A stretch of DNA of 39,393 nucleotides. Origin: Lachnospiraceae bacterium (GTDB taxonomy: Bacteria > Bacillota > Clostridia > Lachnospirales > Lachnospiraceae). The notes below the pieces were generated by a model. The model had not been told where the DNA came from, searched no databases, and saw nothing but the letters and a program-made list of their open reading frames with translations. The stretch is from contig JAAUZY010000052.1 in the NCBI GenBank assembly GCA_014804355.1, forward strand, positions 1 through 39,393, in the 5' to 3' direction. The translations under genes and the position numbers were made by a program. Below, in pieces: positions 16,016-24,943 of this stretch (the first letter of the stretch is position 1; every line of letters begins with the position of its first letter).

Positions 16016-16621
16016 ATGAGCAGAGGAGTAAGCACACATGCGCAGAATACACAGATGAGAACAGCGGAAAGAGGTAAGACGTATGATATGGCATACATCG
16101 GTATTTTTACCGTGCTGATTGCTATTTGTTCATGGATATCCATTCCCATGGATATTCCCTTTACATTACAGACTTTTGCGGTATTTCTTTCAGTGGCGAT
16201 ACTCGGCGGGAAACGTGGTACGTTGTCGGTGGTCGTATATGTGCTTCTTGGCGCGATCGGTGTTCCGGTTTTTGCGGGATTTACAGGAGGATTCGGAGTT
16301 ATTCTGCGGAATACGGGCGGATACATCATTGGATTTATCTTCACGGCGTTAACCATGTGGCTGATAGAGAGCCTGTTTGGCAGGAAAATGTGGGTGCAGG
16401 CAGTATCTATGGTGATAGGACTCGTTGTCTGTTACGCATTCGGCACGGCATGGTTTATGCTGGTATATATGAGGAGTACCGGGGCGGTAGGGATGATGAC
16501 GGTGCTCGGCTGGTGTGTGCTTCCTTATATCATTCCGGATGCGGTCAAGATAGCATTGGCATTGATATTGAGTAACACTTTGCGTAAGCCGCTTGCCGGC
16601 ATTATGGGAGAAACATGTTAA
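16016..16621 (+). CDS. bioY: Biotin transporter BioY (ECF S component)
   Basis: 201 residues with about six membrane segments. The BioY hallmark stretches are present: ISIPMDIPFTLQTFAVFLS, GKRGTLSVVVYVLLGAIGVP, VFAGFTGG and GGYIIGF. It captures biotin at the membrane and imports it alone or with the shared ECF energy module (EcfAA'T), which is not in the window. The ATG at 16016 follows GGAGG; an in-frame GTG at 16004 lies ahead of that ribosome site. The BirA operator directly upstream confirms the role. Confidence 0.96.
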   Translation: MSRGVSTHAQNTQMRTAERGKTYDMAYIGIFTVLIAICSWISIPMDIPFTLQTFAVFLSVAILGGKRGTLSVVVYVLLGAIGVPVFAGFTGGFGVILRNTGGYIIGFIFTALTMWLIESLFGRKMWVQAVSMVIGLVVCYAFGTAWFMLVYMRSTGAVGMMTVLGWCVLPYIIPDAVKIALALILSNTLRKPLAGIMGETC

Positions 16622-16700
16622 AAGAGGTTCTCAGACAGTACGCTTGACGAAATGGTCAAAAGTAAGGCAGGAGTTAGTGTCTGATAAGAAGGGAGTATAT

Positions 16701-17069
16701 ATGTTATACAGGATCAGAGCACATCATGGTATGTGCTTTTCCTTTTTTAAAGGGAAAGGCTACAGCGGAGAATTTACGGAGAATATGTGGGCGATGAAGG
16801 AGAAGCTTCAGAAAGATCCCCATGTCATACTTCTGAAGGAGACGGATGATGTATGTATGCACTGCCCGAATAATCAGAGTGGCAAGAGTACCTGCTTAGA
16901 AAAGGCAAAGCGCTATGACCGGCAGGTACTTGCGTACTGCGGATTGGAGGCGGGTGCGGAGATGCGGTGGAATGATTTTGAGAAGCTGGTGCGGGAGAAT
17001 ATACTTGATGTCGGCAGGAGAGAAGAGATTTGTGGTGATTGCGAGTGGAGCGGGTTGTGCCGTGATTAA
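16701..17069 (+). CDS. DUF1284 domain protein
   Basis: 122 residues, close to the family's normal length. It starts RIRAHHGMCFSFFKGKGYS, typical of DUF1284, and holds Cys residues in pairs (CMHCPNN; ICGDCEWSGLC), which suggest a metal or iron-sulfur site. The function is unknown. The ATG at 16701 follows AAGAAGGGAG. It lies 80 bases after bioY with no promoter or terminator seen, so it may share the biotin-regulated transcript. Confidence 0.82.
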   Translation: MLYRIRAHHGMCFSFFKGKGYSGEFTENMWAMKEKLQKDPHVILLKETDDVCMHCPNNQSGKSTCLEKAKRYDRQVLAYCGLEAGAEMRWNDFEKLVRENILDVGRREEICGDCEWSGLCRD

Positions 17070-17160
17070 TTCATACATAGATATTCTCTTGCTCACATCA
17101 AAAATCAGTCCATTCACAACATTTCCCCTGAGAAAAGAAGAGTAAAATATAAATTTCATG

Positions 17161-17166
17161 TATAAT
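17161..17166 (+). promoter_or_regulatory. Possible -10 element before the second LytTR operon
   Basis: TATAAT at 17161-17166 stands about 55 bases before ATG 17221, in an AT-rich stretch. No convincing -35 is seen at the right distance, so the promoter may need an activator. The rest of the 150-base spacer shows nothing. Confidence 0.35.
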
Positions 17167-17220
17167 AAGCTGTAGATATGGCACGGTGCCGACGGAGTAT
17201 CGGGAAGGAATGAACAGGAA

Positions 17221-18060
17221 ATGAAGACCGTAACAATCGTGGTATGTGATGATGACAGAGCATTGCAGGAAATCCTGCGGCGCAAGATTGAGAAGATGTG
17301 CCGGGAGGCGGAAGTAAGCTGTCGGATCGTCTGTTGCGATTCGGGTGAGGAGATACTTGATCTTCATGGGGAAGAAGCGCCGGATATCCTTTTCTTGGAC
17401 ATACAGATGCCGGGGAAAAGCGGAATGGAGATCGCGGAAGAACTGCGTAAACGGCACAGAGATACGATTTTGATATTTGTGACAGCACTGTCAGAATATG
17501 TTTACGAGGCTTTTGACGTGGGAGCTTTTCACTATCTGGTGAAACCCTTCAGCGATGATAAATTGAAAGAGGTATTGGATAAGGCGCTGCGGCAGTATGA
17601 GAAACAGCAGGAGATTGCGGCGTTACGGCGGACGGATGACAGCATACGGACAGAGGCGGACGGTACGAACGGGCCGATGCAGAATACCGGAGAGGGCGGA
17701 GACGGGTATCGGAACAGACAGGAGCAGACCTCGGCGGCAATTCTTGTGAAGAGGGGCGGCATTTCCACGAGAATACTTTTGGAGGATATTATCTACGCGG
17801 AAGTATTTAACCGCAAGGTTATGCTGCACACAACAGGCGGAGATATCGAATATTACGGGAAACTGACAGAACTGTCAGAACAGACGGGAGAGGATTTTTA
17901 TCGGACGCACCGCGCTTATCTGGTGAATCTGAAATATGTAGAAAAGTATAATGCAACAACGATCTGGCTGGAGAAAGGGTCGGTGCTTGTGTCCAAAAAA
18001 CAATACGCAGAGTTTGTCCGGCGGTACATGCAGTATATCAACAGGAAAAGGAGCAGGTAG
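17221..18060 (+). CDS. LytTR-family response regulator (second system)
   Basis: 279 residues. The receiver domain has D10-D12, phosphoacceptor D60 (LFLDIQMPGKSG), T88 and K108. The LytTR domain covers about 172-275, with EDFYRTHRAYLVNLKYVE typical of the family. Between them is an unusually long Asp/Gly/Asn-rich linker (about 138-170) absent from the first LytTR regulator. The stop is immediately followed by the GTG start of its kinase. No LytTR-box pair was found in front of it. Confidence 0.92.
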   Translation: MKTVTIVVCDDDRALQEILRRKIEKMCREAEVSCRIVCCDSGEEILDLHGEEAPDILFLDIQMPGKSGMEIAEELRKRHRDTILIFVTALSEYVYEAFDVGAFHYLVKPFSDDKLKEVLDKALRQYEKQQEIAALRRTDDSIRTEADGTNGPMQNTGEGGDGYRNRQEQTSAAILVKRGGISTRILLEDIIYAEVFNRKVMLHTTGGDIEYYGKLTELSEQTGEDFYRTHRAYLVNLKYVEKYNATTIWLEKGSVLVSKKQYAEFVRRYMQYINRKRSR

Positions 18061-19587
18061 GTGGACAGGATAGATCTGTATTTTGAAATAGCCAGCAATA
18101 TTTACAGCGTGTTGCTTACCTTGACTGTGTCATTTTTTTATATGGTATGGGTGAGACCGTTCCTGCTAAGGCGTAGGACGGCATGGCTGTGCGGCGCGAC
18201 ATATGCGGTGTTCATGGAGATGTTGATAATCATTCCGGTCAATATGACAGAAATGGTTGCCTATGGCTTGTCTGTAATGTCTGTTTTTGTAGTCATGTGT
18301 TTGTTTGACCGGGGAAATGTCGGGCAGAAATTTTTTCTGGCCGTTACCTTTTTCTGCCTGCGATGGCAGAGTTTTTTGATACAGGCCAGTGTGGGAAATG
18401 AATTTTTTTTATTACAATATAAAATAGAAGAGTCGCTACTGGGATCGGTGAATGGTAAAAATATAGTATGGCTTGGAAGCTATTTCGTGCAGAGCGTCCT
18501 TGATATACTTCTGGTGATTGGGGTTCTGGGAGGTTCTGTCAGGCTGATGCTGTGGGCGTATGGTGCACAGCGGGAGGACATGAAGGGCAGAGAACTTTTG
18601 ATCCTGCTTGTACCCTCAGTTTCAGGGGTGTGTACCTATGAGGTGCTTAAGCATTATGAAAAGATCTACGAACGTGATTCGGGGAAATACGTTTTAGATA
18701 TTTACGGTTATCATGACTGGTTGATGGTACTTTACAGTGTGATCTGTTTTATGACGATCTTCGTGATGACTTATGTGTTTCGTCAGTGGAAAAATGAGCG
18801 GGAGGAGGACAAACAGCGGGAAGTATTTTCAAGACAGGTGCAGGATCTGGAGAGTCATATCGGCGAGGTGGAGCGGCTTTATCGTGATATGCGGAGTCTG
18901 CGCCATGACATGGGCAATCATCTCATGACGCTGGAGCAGCTATATGGTGCGGGAGAGTACGAGCAGGCGGAAAAGTATGTTGGGACGCTGAAACGGGAAA
19001 TGCAAAACGTCTCATTAGATGTGACAAGCGGAAATCCGGTGACGGATATCATTCTGTCCGGTCGGAAGAAGGAGATGGAAGATAAGGGAATCCGGTTTGA
19101 GTGTGACTTCCATTATCCACAGACTGGCGGTATCAATGCCTTTGACATGAGCATTATCCTGAACAATGCACTGTCCAATGCGATCGAGGCGATAGAACGG
19201 GAGCGGATGGCCGGTACAGATAAGGGCATGGCACAAAGGAATATAATGCAAGATGACAGCAGACAAAATGACACACGTGTCATATTGAAGGAGGAAACAA
19301 GGCAAGCATATGAAAATGACCGAAATATGCCGCATATATTACTGTTATCTCATTGTGTGAAAAATATGTACATCATAGAAGTATCCAATCCATATCAAGG
19401 AGAGTTGTATGTTGATACGGCAAGCGGGTTACCGGACTCTGCTAAGACCGGTGACGGACACGGTTTCGGACTTGCCAATATTCGTCATGTGGCGCGGAAA
19501 TACTACGGGGATATGGAGATCGGTAAAGAAGTGCGCGAAGGAGAATCGTACTGCGTACTGCGGGTGATGCTGCAGCTTACGGGATAG
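18061..19587 (+). CDS. GHKL sensor histidine kinase (second system)
   Basis: 508 residues. About six membrane segments (to residue 240), a coiled-coil linker, then the His box LRHDMGNH (H282), N box NNALSNAIEAIE and G box GHGFGLANIRH. Between the N and G boxes is a hydrophilic insertion of about 40 residues (roughly 380-420, Asp/Gln/Arg/Met-rich) not seen in the first kinase. The GTG at 18061 directly follows the regulator stop, with GGAG at 18050-18053. The signal is unknown; no agrB/agrD is nearby. Confidence 0.91.
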   Translation: MDRIDLYFEIASNIYSVLLTLTVSFFYMVWVRPFLLRRRTAWLCGATYAVFMEMLIIIPVNMTEMVAYGLSVMSVFVVMCLFDRGNVGQKFFLAVTFFCLRWQSFLIQASVGNEFFLLQYKIEESLLGSVNGKNIVWLGSYFVQSVLDILLVIGVLGGSVRLMLWAYGAQREDMKGRELLILLVPSVSGVCTYEVLKHYEKIYERDSGKYVLDIYGYHDWLMVLYSVICFMTIFVMTYVFRQWKNEREEDKQREVFSRQVQDLESHIGEVERLYRDMRSLRHDMGNHLMTLEQLYGAGEYEQAEKYVGTLKREMQNVSLDVTSGNPVTDIILSGRKKEMEDKGIRFECDFHYPQTGGINAFDMSIILNNALSNAIEAIERERMAGTDKGMAQRNIMQDDSRQNDTRVILKEETRQAYENDRNMPHILLLSHCVKNMYIIEVSNPYQGELYVDTASGLPDSAKTGDGHGFGLANIRHVARKYYGDMEIGKEVREGESYCVLRVMLQLTG

Positions 19588-19689
19588 GAAACGGAGACGA
19601 TGATTTACTCACAACCGATAAAATCCCTTCCGCAACATTTCGCTTTATAGGCACGATCGTATGACCGAAATAAAAAATGAAGAGCAAAG

Positions 19690-19733
19690 TTGCGGGAGTT
19701 GTGTCTGTGCACACCGGATACCAACTCACGCAA
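19690..19733 (+). repeat. Inverted repeat upstream of the FlxA-like gene
   Basis: TTGCGGGAGTTG (19690-19701) and CAACTCACGCAA (19722-19733) pair at 11 of 12 positions around a 20-base loop. No T-tract follows, so it is not a terminator. It lies in the 190-base spacer after the second kinase, about 45 bases before the FlxA-like start; no strong promoter is seen in that spacer. Confidence 0.55.
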
Positions 19734-19777
19734 TAGTATGTAAAAAAATAAAAGCGTGTGCAGAAAAGAGGAAGCGT

Positions 19778-20620
19778 ATGAACATAAGCGGAGTAAGCGG
19801 AGCCGGCATGCAGCCGAATATGTCAGGAATGGGAGCGGGAGCAGCGGATCAGATGGACCCGGTCAGCAAGGATCTGAGAAGACAGATAGAGGAGCTGCAG
19901 AAACAGATGAAGGAGTTGTCTGCCAATCAGGAAGTGCCGATGGAGGCGAAGATGAAGAAGCGGCAGGAGCTGCAGAAGCAGATCAGTGAGTTGGAAATAC
20001 AGCTCCGCCAACGCCAAATGGAAGTCAAAAGGGAAGAGAATCAGAAGAAAAGGAACAACGGGTCTTCCTTCGATGATCTTCTGGGAACGAAGCCGCAGGA
20101 GAAACAGGGCGATAAGCAGAGCACGGGAATGTCAGCAGGCGGTATGGAGGCGTTGATATCGGCGGATGTGTCCATGAAGCAGGCAGATGTGCACGGCAGT
20201 ATAGCGACAAAGATGGAAAACAGAGCTGGCGTGATTGAGACGGAGATCATGCTGGATTCAGGAAGGGGCGGCAGCAGCAACATAGGATTAAAGGAAGAGG
20301 AACTCGCCAAGACAAAGACGATAGCGGATCAGGCGGTATCCTCACAGATGGAGGCGCTGGCGGATGCGAGCGAGGCTGCGCAGAAGGCCAACGAGGATGA
20401 AAATGACAACGACGGCATCAAGGACAGTGAGGAGAAAGAAACATCCGAAAAGGTACAGGATGGGACGACAGCCGCAAACACCGGGCTGGCGGAAAGCCGG
20501 AATCCCGAAGGAAGTGCAAAGGATAAAAATAAGGAAAGTACGGCCGAAAATACTTTTGACGTCGAGAGAATGGGCGTGGCATTCAGCCGCGGGTATCAGC
20601 CGGTGGATGTGAAACTGTGA
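19778..20620 (+). CDS. FlxA-like coiled-coil protein
   Basis: 280 residues. Residues about 25-90 form a Gln/Glu/Lys-rich coiled coil (DLRRQIEELQKQMKELSANQ, then KMKKRQELQKQISELEIQL) matching the FlxA-like family. The rest is low-complexity, acidic and probably disordered, ending in GVAFSRGYQPVDVKL. FlxA is a flagellum-class gene in enterobacteria, but its function is unclear and no flagellar genes are in this window. No signal peptide. The ATG at 19778 follows GAGGAAG; a longer open frame to 19661 lacks a ribosome site. A terminator follows. Confidence 0.75.
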   Translation: MNISGVSGAGMQPNMSGMGAGAADQMDPVSKDLRRQIEELQKQMKELSANQEVPMEAKMKKRQELQKQISELEIQLRQRQMEVKREENQKKRNNGSSFDDLLGTKPQEKQGDKQSTGMSAGGMEALISADVSMKQADVHGSIATKMENRAGVIETEIMLDSGRGGSSNIGLKEEELAKTKTIADQAVSSQMEALADASEAAQKANEDENDNDGIKDSEEKETSEKVQDGTTAANTGLAESRNPEGSAKDKNKESTAENTFDVERMGVAFSRGYQPVDVKL

Positions 20621-20660
20621 TATAGAAGCATGTTATAAAATTGAATAAGACGATATAGCA

Positions 20661-20694
20661 GAGGGAGCTGGATAGAATTCAGGTTCCCTCTTTT
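20661..20694 (+). terminator. Rho-independent terminator after the FlxA-like gene
   Basis: GAGGGAGCT (20661-20669) pairs with AGGTTCCCTC (to 20690, with two G-U pairs) and is followed by TTTT. The stretch between here and the next gene (20695-20900) holds only AT-rich sequence near its end with TATAAT at 20866-20871 as a possible -10; no clear -35 was seen. Confidence 0.65.
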
Positions 20695-20900
20695 CAGTTT
20701 ACGGGAAAGGGAGTGTCACACAGCAGAACAAATGTGTGCCTGCCAGTGAGACTGATCCTGCGGGAGAGCGTGAGGGCGGTATAGTATGCCGGGCTTGTTC
20801 AACAATCTGGATCGTATGCGTTTACCTTTTTACTTTTTTGTAGTAAGATATATGTGTAAAATATATATAATAAAATTAGATTTCATAAAGTGGTGGCCAT

Positions 20901-23198
20901 ATGAGAGATAAGACGAAAAAAATAACGATCGGGCTATTAGTAAGCGGTATCATGGACGATTATACGGAGTATATATGTAAAGGTGTGCGGCGTGCTGCTA
21001 TAGCAGAGAAGGCGGATGTGATCGTTTTCCCCGGAAAATATATTGACAGAGATCTTACGGAGACCAAGGAACTGCGCTATGAGTATCAGTATCATACGAT
21101 TTTTGCCTATGCGAAGAACAGGCGGATTGATGTGCTTATCATTGCGGCGGACTGCATCGGCTGTTTTACGTCCCAGAAGAGAATTATGGAGATGCTGGGG
21201 GAATATCATGAGTTTCCCTGTATTTTAGTGGCATCTAAGAAGGAAGGCTATGCCGGTGTTATTTTCGATAATTATCAGGGAATCAAGGATGGTCTGGAAT
21301 ATTTGATTCACGGGTGCGGGTGTAAGAAGTTCGCAATGATCGGCGGCAGCGCAGAAAATGTGGACGCGGCAGAACGAAAGCGTGCGTTTGTCAGCGTGCT
21401 TGAAGAAAACAGGATTCCCGTCGAGGAGAAAATGTTTGCGGAAGGAAATCTTACCAGAAGGAGCGGCAATGTTTTTGCAACGATTCTGGATCGCAATCCG
21501 GACGTGGAGGCGGTATTCTGCGTCAACGATGATACGGCAATGGGATTGTATGATGAGCTCAGAAAAAGAGGAAAAAGAGCCGGAAGAGACATTGCCGTTT
21601 TGGGCTATGACGATACGGTGGAGTCCGCGCATGTGTCGCCGCCCTTAGCGTCGGTGCGGGCCGATTCGGCATGTCTCGGCGAGGAAGCGGTACATATGGC
21701 ATGCGCAGCGGTAAGAGGAGAGAGGGTAGAGAGTAAGGTGCTGCCCACCAGATTTATCAAGCGTGAATCGATCTCGGATAGCATGACACATGTCAACAAA
21801 GACGGCTTCTATCGGCTGGAAGACTTCGATGTGCATTTTGACGAGATCTTCCACCGGAGCATTAATGAAGAAAAGAAAGAGCAGATGATTAAGATCCGGG
21901 TCGCTTATAAGAGACTGATGATGGCGTTTGTCAGAAATGCCATGAAAGGTTTCAAGAATCCCAGAAGCGGTGAGGAGATAGCGCTTCGCGCAGACGAGTT
22001 TATCAATACAGGCGGAGTGAAATATGCGGATGTGGATATCCTGCTTTCCCATCTGGAGAGTGCCTATAAGGTGCTGCGCGGCATGCAGGTTAAGGACGAG
22101 GGCAGGACAGAGCTGCGGGATCTTTTCTTTGATCTGTACCGTAAGACGGTGCGCGCCATGAACGTGCTTGTGGGCGATATGGAGCAGGAAAAGATTAAAG
22201 AAAGCTACGATATGAAGGTTTTCGTTCAGGATATTCTGCAGTTTGAGAAAGGGAAGGATCAGAGTTACGGGGTGCTGTTGGAGCGGTTGGAATGGCTGGG
22301 GATCAGAAATGCGAAGCTGTACATGCTGAAACAGCCGGAGCTGCATCTGTTCAAAGAGGCATACTCCGTACCGGATGCGCTGTATCTGAAAGCGGAGCGC
22401 AGAGACGGTGTGGTAAGCACTGTTCCGGCAATGCAGCAGAAGATAGACTTCGATGATATTTACATGGACAAGACAGGAGAGAGTAGTTACCGTGTTGTGC
22501 TGCCGCTCTTTTCGGACGAAACGATATACGGGATTCTGCTTTGCGATATGACGGATGCGCTTCACGACAACGGTGAGCTGCTTGTAAATCAGATGAGTGC
22601 GGCGGTGAAGATGTTAAAGCTGTTAGAGGCAAACGAGAAGATCCAGCAGCAGCTTGAGGATAATCTGGCAGCGCTTAAGGACTCTAATATCAAGCTGGAT
22701 ACGCTTTCCAAATCCGATGTGCTCACGGGGATCTATAACAGAAGAGGATTTTATGACGTGACACAGAAGATGATCGATGAGTGTGGCGGGAAACAGCAAT
22801 CGGTTCTTGCTGTCTATGTGGATATGAATAACCTGAAGATCATCAACGACAGATATGGGCATGAGGAAGGAGATCACTCTCTGAAACTGATCGGAACCTT
22901 CCTGAAAGAAATGGTAGCCGAACAGGGAGTGGCGGGACGAATCGGCGGCGACGAGTACGCCTTCGCGATTGCCTATGACGGTAATGACGGCGGAGAGGCC
23001 GTGCTGGAAAGTCTGTATCATAAATTTGAGGTATATAACGAAAACAGTGATAAGGACTACAATATCACCGTATCGGCCGGAGCCTGTGTTATACAGCCGG
23101 GTCAGCAGATCACGCTCAAGGAAGCGCTGCAGCAGGCGGATGAGCGCCTGTATCTGGTGAAACAGAAGCGTAAGAAAGATGTGGCGAAGCACCACTGA
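20901..23198 (+). CDS. LacI-type ligand-binding sensor fused to a GGDEF diguanylate cyclase
   Basis: 765 residues, no signal peptide or membrane segment, so cytoplasmic. Residues about 8-290 match the sugar/ligand-binding fold of LacI-family regulators (ITIGLLVSGIMDDYTEYICK; AVFCVNDDTAMGLYDELRKR; IAVLGYDDTVESAHVSPPLA) but there is no helix-turn-helix in front. A long helical and GAF-like middle region (about 300-595) follows, then GGDEF (about 600-760) with LTGIYNRRGF and active-site GGDEY (682-686), which should make cyclic di-GMP. No RxxD inhibitory site stands five residues upstream. ATG 20901 has a weak ribosome site (GTGGTGG). The TraX-like gene follows 13 bases after the stop. Confidence 0.88.
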   Translation: MRDKTKKITIGLLVSGIMDDYTEYICKGVRRAAIAEKADVIVFPGKYIDRDLTETKELRYEYQYHTIFAYAKNRRIDVLIIAADCIGCFTSQKRIMEMLGEYHEFPCILVASKKEGYAGVIFDNYQGIKDGLEYLIHGCGCKKFAMIGGSAENVDAAERKRAFVSVLEENRIPVEEKMFAEGNLTRRSGNVFATILDRNPDVEAVFCVNDDTAMGLYDELRKRGKRAGRDIAVLGYDDTVESAHVSPPLASVRADSACLGEEAVHMACAAVRGERVESKVLPTRFIKRESISDSMTHVNKDGFYRLEDFDVHFDEIFHRSINEEKKEQMIKIRVAYKRLMMAFVRNAMKGFKNPRSGEEIALRADEFINTGGVKYADVDILLSHLESAYKVLRGMQVKDEGRTELRDLFFDLYRKTVRAMNVLVGDMEQEKIKESYDMKVFVQDILQFEKGKDQSYGVLLERLEWLGIRNAKLYMLKQPELHLFKEAYSVPDALYLKAERRDGVVSTVPAMQQKIDFDDIYMDKTGESSYRVVLPLFSDETIYGILLCDMTDALHDNGELLVNQMSAAVKMLKLLEANEKIQQQLEDNLAALKDSNIKLDTLSKSDVLTGIYNRRGFYDVTQKMIDECGGKQQSVLAVYVDMNNLKIINDRYGHEEGDHSLKLIGTFLKEMVAEQGVAGRIGGDEYAFAIAYDGNDGGEAVLESLYHKFEVYNENSDKDYNITVSAGACVIQPGQQITLKEALQQADERLYLVKQKRKKDVAKHH

Positions 23199-23211
23199 GG
23201 CGGTGGAGGAT

Positions 23212-24054
23212 ATGAAGAAGATCGTGTTTACCAATGCAGGGCTGAAGAATATAGCGTATCTGACGATGTTAATTGATCACTTTTTTGCCGTTGTTATCAT
23301 GGAGATGATCAGACGGCAGTCCGCAGCAGGGTATGAGACGGATCTGCTCCGTCAGATCTATTCGGCGGGAAGGGCAGTGGGCAGGATCTCCTTTGTGCTG
23401 TTTGCTTATCTGGCCGTGGAAGGATTTCTGTACACGAGAAGCAGGCGGGCTTATCTGTTGCGGCTTGGTATCTTCGCGCTGGTGTCGGAGGTGCCTTTCG
23501 ATCTTGCCTTTTCGGGTGAGATAATGGATCGCGGAAGCCAGAATGTGTTCTTTACCCTGTTTCTGGGTGTACTTACTCTGACTGTGTGGGAGTGGGCCGG
23601 AAATAATGCCCGGCAGGTACAGGGGTGCCAACCGGACAGACGGGACCGGTGTTGGTGGGTTTGCGTGATCGCATTTCGTATGGTGCAGTTTGGCACAGTT
23701 GTTTGTTGCTGTGTGATAGCGTATGTATTGCATTCGGATTATAAATATATGGGTGTGCTTCTGATCTTTTCCTTCTATCTCATGCATGACGGGAAAATGA
23801 TTCCGAAGATTGCGCTGGCAGGCTGTGTGATGCTGTTTGGCATATGGAGCGTTAACTGTCTGAGGTATAACGGGCTATATACGAAAGCTTATCTGTTCCG
23901 GTTTTCCATGCGGGAACTATATGGTTTGGCCGCGTTTGTTCCGATAGCGCTCTATGACGGGAGCAAAGGGCGGCAGCTTCCGAAGGCAGTCTGTTACGGC
24001 TTCTATCCGGTACATTTGTTGGTTTTGCATTGGGTGGTGACGGTTATATGGTGA
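23212..24054 (+). CDS. TraX-family membrane protein
   Basis: 280 residues with about eight membrane segments. The opening (GLKNIAYLTMLIDHFFAVV), FVLFAYLAVEGFLYTRSRR and the Glu-Val-Pro-Phe-Asp motif (SEVPFDLAFSG) are those of TraX proteins, named after an F-pilin acetylase; in Firmicutes they are chromosomal membrane proteins of unclear function, probably acyl transfer. The ATG at 23212 follows GGTGGAGGA. It is 13 bases after the diguanylate cyclase and overlaps the next gene, indicating one operon. No conjugation gene is near. Confidence 0.82.
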   Translation: MKKIVFTNAGLKNIAYLTMLIDHFFAVVIMEMIRRQSAAGYETDLLRQIYSAGRAVGRISFVLFAYLAVEGFLYTRSRRAYLLRLGIFALVSEVPFDLAFSGEIMDRGSQNVFFTLFLGVLTLTVWEWAGNNARQVQGCQPDRRDRCWWVCVIAFRMVQFGTVVCCCVIAYVLHSDYKYMGVLLIFSFYLMHDGKMIPKIALAGCVMLFGIWSVNCLRYNGLYTKAYLFRFSMRELYGLAAFVPIALYDGSKGRQLPKAVCYGFYPVHLLVLHWVVTVIW

Positions 24055-24509
24055 ACTATATGAAGACAGTCTGCGGACGAATTACGGCGGATGTAAAGCA
24101 ATACGGCATGGCAGGCGCGGCGCTGCTTATGTATACCATTGTCGTTAATCTGGTCTTTCACGCGTTCTGTCCCTTAGTGATCTTCTGTGGACTGCCCTGC
24201 CCGGGCTGTGGGGTTACCAGAGCGACAGTGTGCTTTCTGGCGGGCAGATGGCAGCAGGCGTGGCAGCTTAATCCGGTGATTTTTCCCATTATGATAACAG
24301 CAGCTTATTTCGCGTGGAACCGATATTTTCGCGGTCGGAAGGTCAAAGGATTAAAGGGGTGTCTCGTGCTGATCGCAGCGCTTTTGGTTATAGTCTATCT
24401 GGTGCGGATGAGTATGTACTTTCCGGACAGAGAGCCCTATGTCTATAAGGAAGATAATGTGATGGCGCACTTTTATACTATGATTCGTATTATAAAGAGC
24501 GCTCTATGA
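24048..24509 (+). CDS. DUF2752 membrane protein
   Basis: 153 residues with three or four membrane segments. The DUF2752 signature LPCPGCGVTRA is present (about 45-55), where two Cys flank Pro-Gly. The function of the family is unknown. Its start overlaps the TraX-like stop; ATG 24060 is an alternative start four codons in. It is co-transcribed with its neighbours. Confidence 0.8.
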   Translation: MVNYMKTVCGRITADVKQYGMAGAALLMYTIVVNLVFHAFCPLVIFCGLPCPGCGVTRATVCFLAGRWQQAWQLNPVIFPIMITAAYFAWNRYFRGRKVKGLKGCLVLIAALLVIVYLVRMSMYFPDREPYVYKEDNVMAHFYTMIRIIKSAL

Positions 24510-24544
24510 TGTTAAAAGTATAACGAAAGAAAACGGAGGATATT

Positions 24545-24943
24545 ATGGAGGAGAACAACACGAACCGGAATTACGGAGAGGACAACAGTCAGAATAATGC
24601 ATACCAAAACGATGGTTACCCAAATAACGGTTATACAAACGGCGGCTACCCAGGTGGCGGCTATCCGAACGCTTATCAGCCTTACAACAATGTACCGCCC
24701 TACGGGACTGACCAGCTCGAGTTGGAAGAGCCTGTCAAAGTCAGCGAGTGGGTTCTGTCGATGGTGTTGATGATGATTCCCTGCGTCAATATTATTATGA
24801 TGTTTGTATGGGCGTTCAGCAGTACCGAGAAGAAGAGTAAATCTAATTTCTTCAAGGCGTATCTGATCTTCTTTGCGATTATGGCGGCGCTTGGTATTCT
24901 GATGTGGTTAGGCATCCTGCTGTTTGTGCTGGCATTAAGTTAA
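24545..24943 (+). CDS. Small Tyr/Gly/Asn-rich membrane protein
   Basis: 132 residues. Residues 1-58 are Asn/Tyr/Gly/Pro-rich with repeated short units such as NNGYTNGG and PGGGYPN, probably disordered and exposed. Two hydrophobic segments follow (about 69-91 and 103-130) separated by a Lys-rich loop (TEKKSKSNFFKAY). This two-segment layout recalls dispanin-like proteins but the match is only architectural. ATG 24545 follows CGGAGG. It is the last gene of the cyclase-TraX-DUF2752 run; its stop overlaps the stop of the opposing methyltransferase gene in the shared TTAA. Confidence 0.72.
   Translation: MEENNTNRNYGEDNSQNNAYQNDGYPNNGYTNGGYPGGGYPNAYQPYNNVPPYGTDQLELEEPVKVSEWVLSMVLMMIPCVNIIMMFVWAFSSTEKKSKSNFFKAYLIFFAIMAALGILMWLGILLFVLALS

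Noticed and set aside
19595..19621. Flagellar sigma-28-like -10 (ACCGATAA at 19614-19621) before the FlxA-like gene
   Set aside because: Seven of eight -10 bases match, but no TAAA is found 15 bases upstream, and no flagellar genes are near.
21645..22565. Open frame of 306 residues antisense to the LacI/GGDEF gene
   Set aside because: His/Leu/Gln-rich shadow of a well-supported coding region.
23212..24054. Conjugation region, suggested by the TraX name
   Set aside because: No relaxase, coupling protein or type IV secretion gene is present; TraX-like proteins are common on Firmicutes chromosomes.
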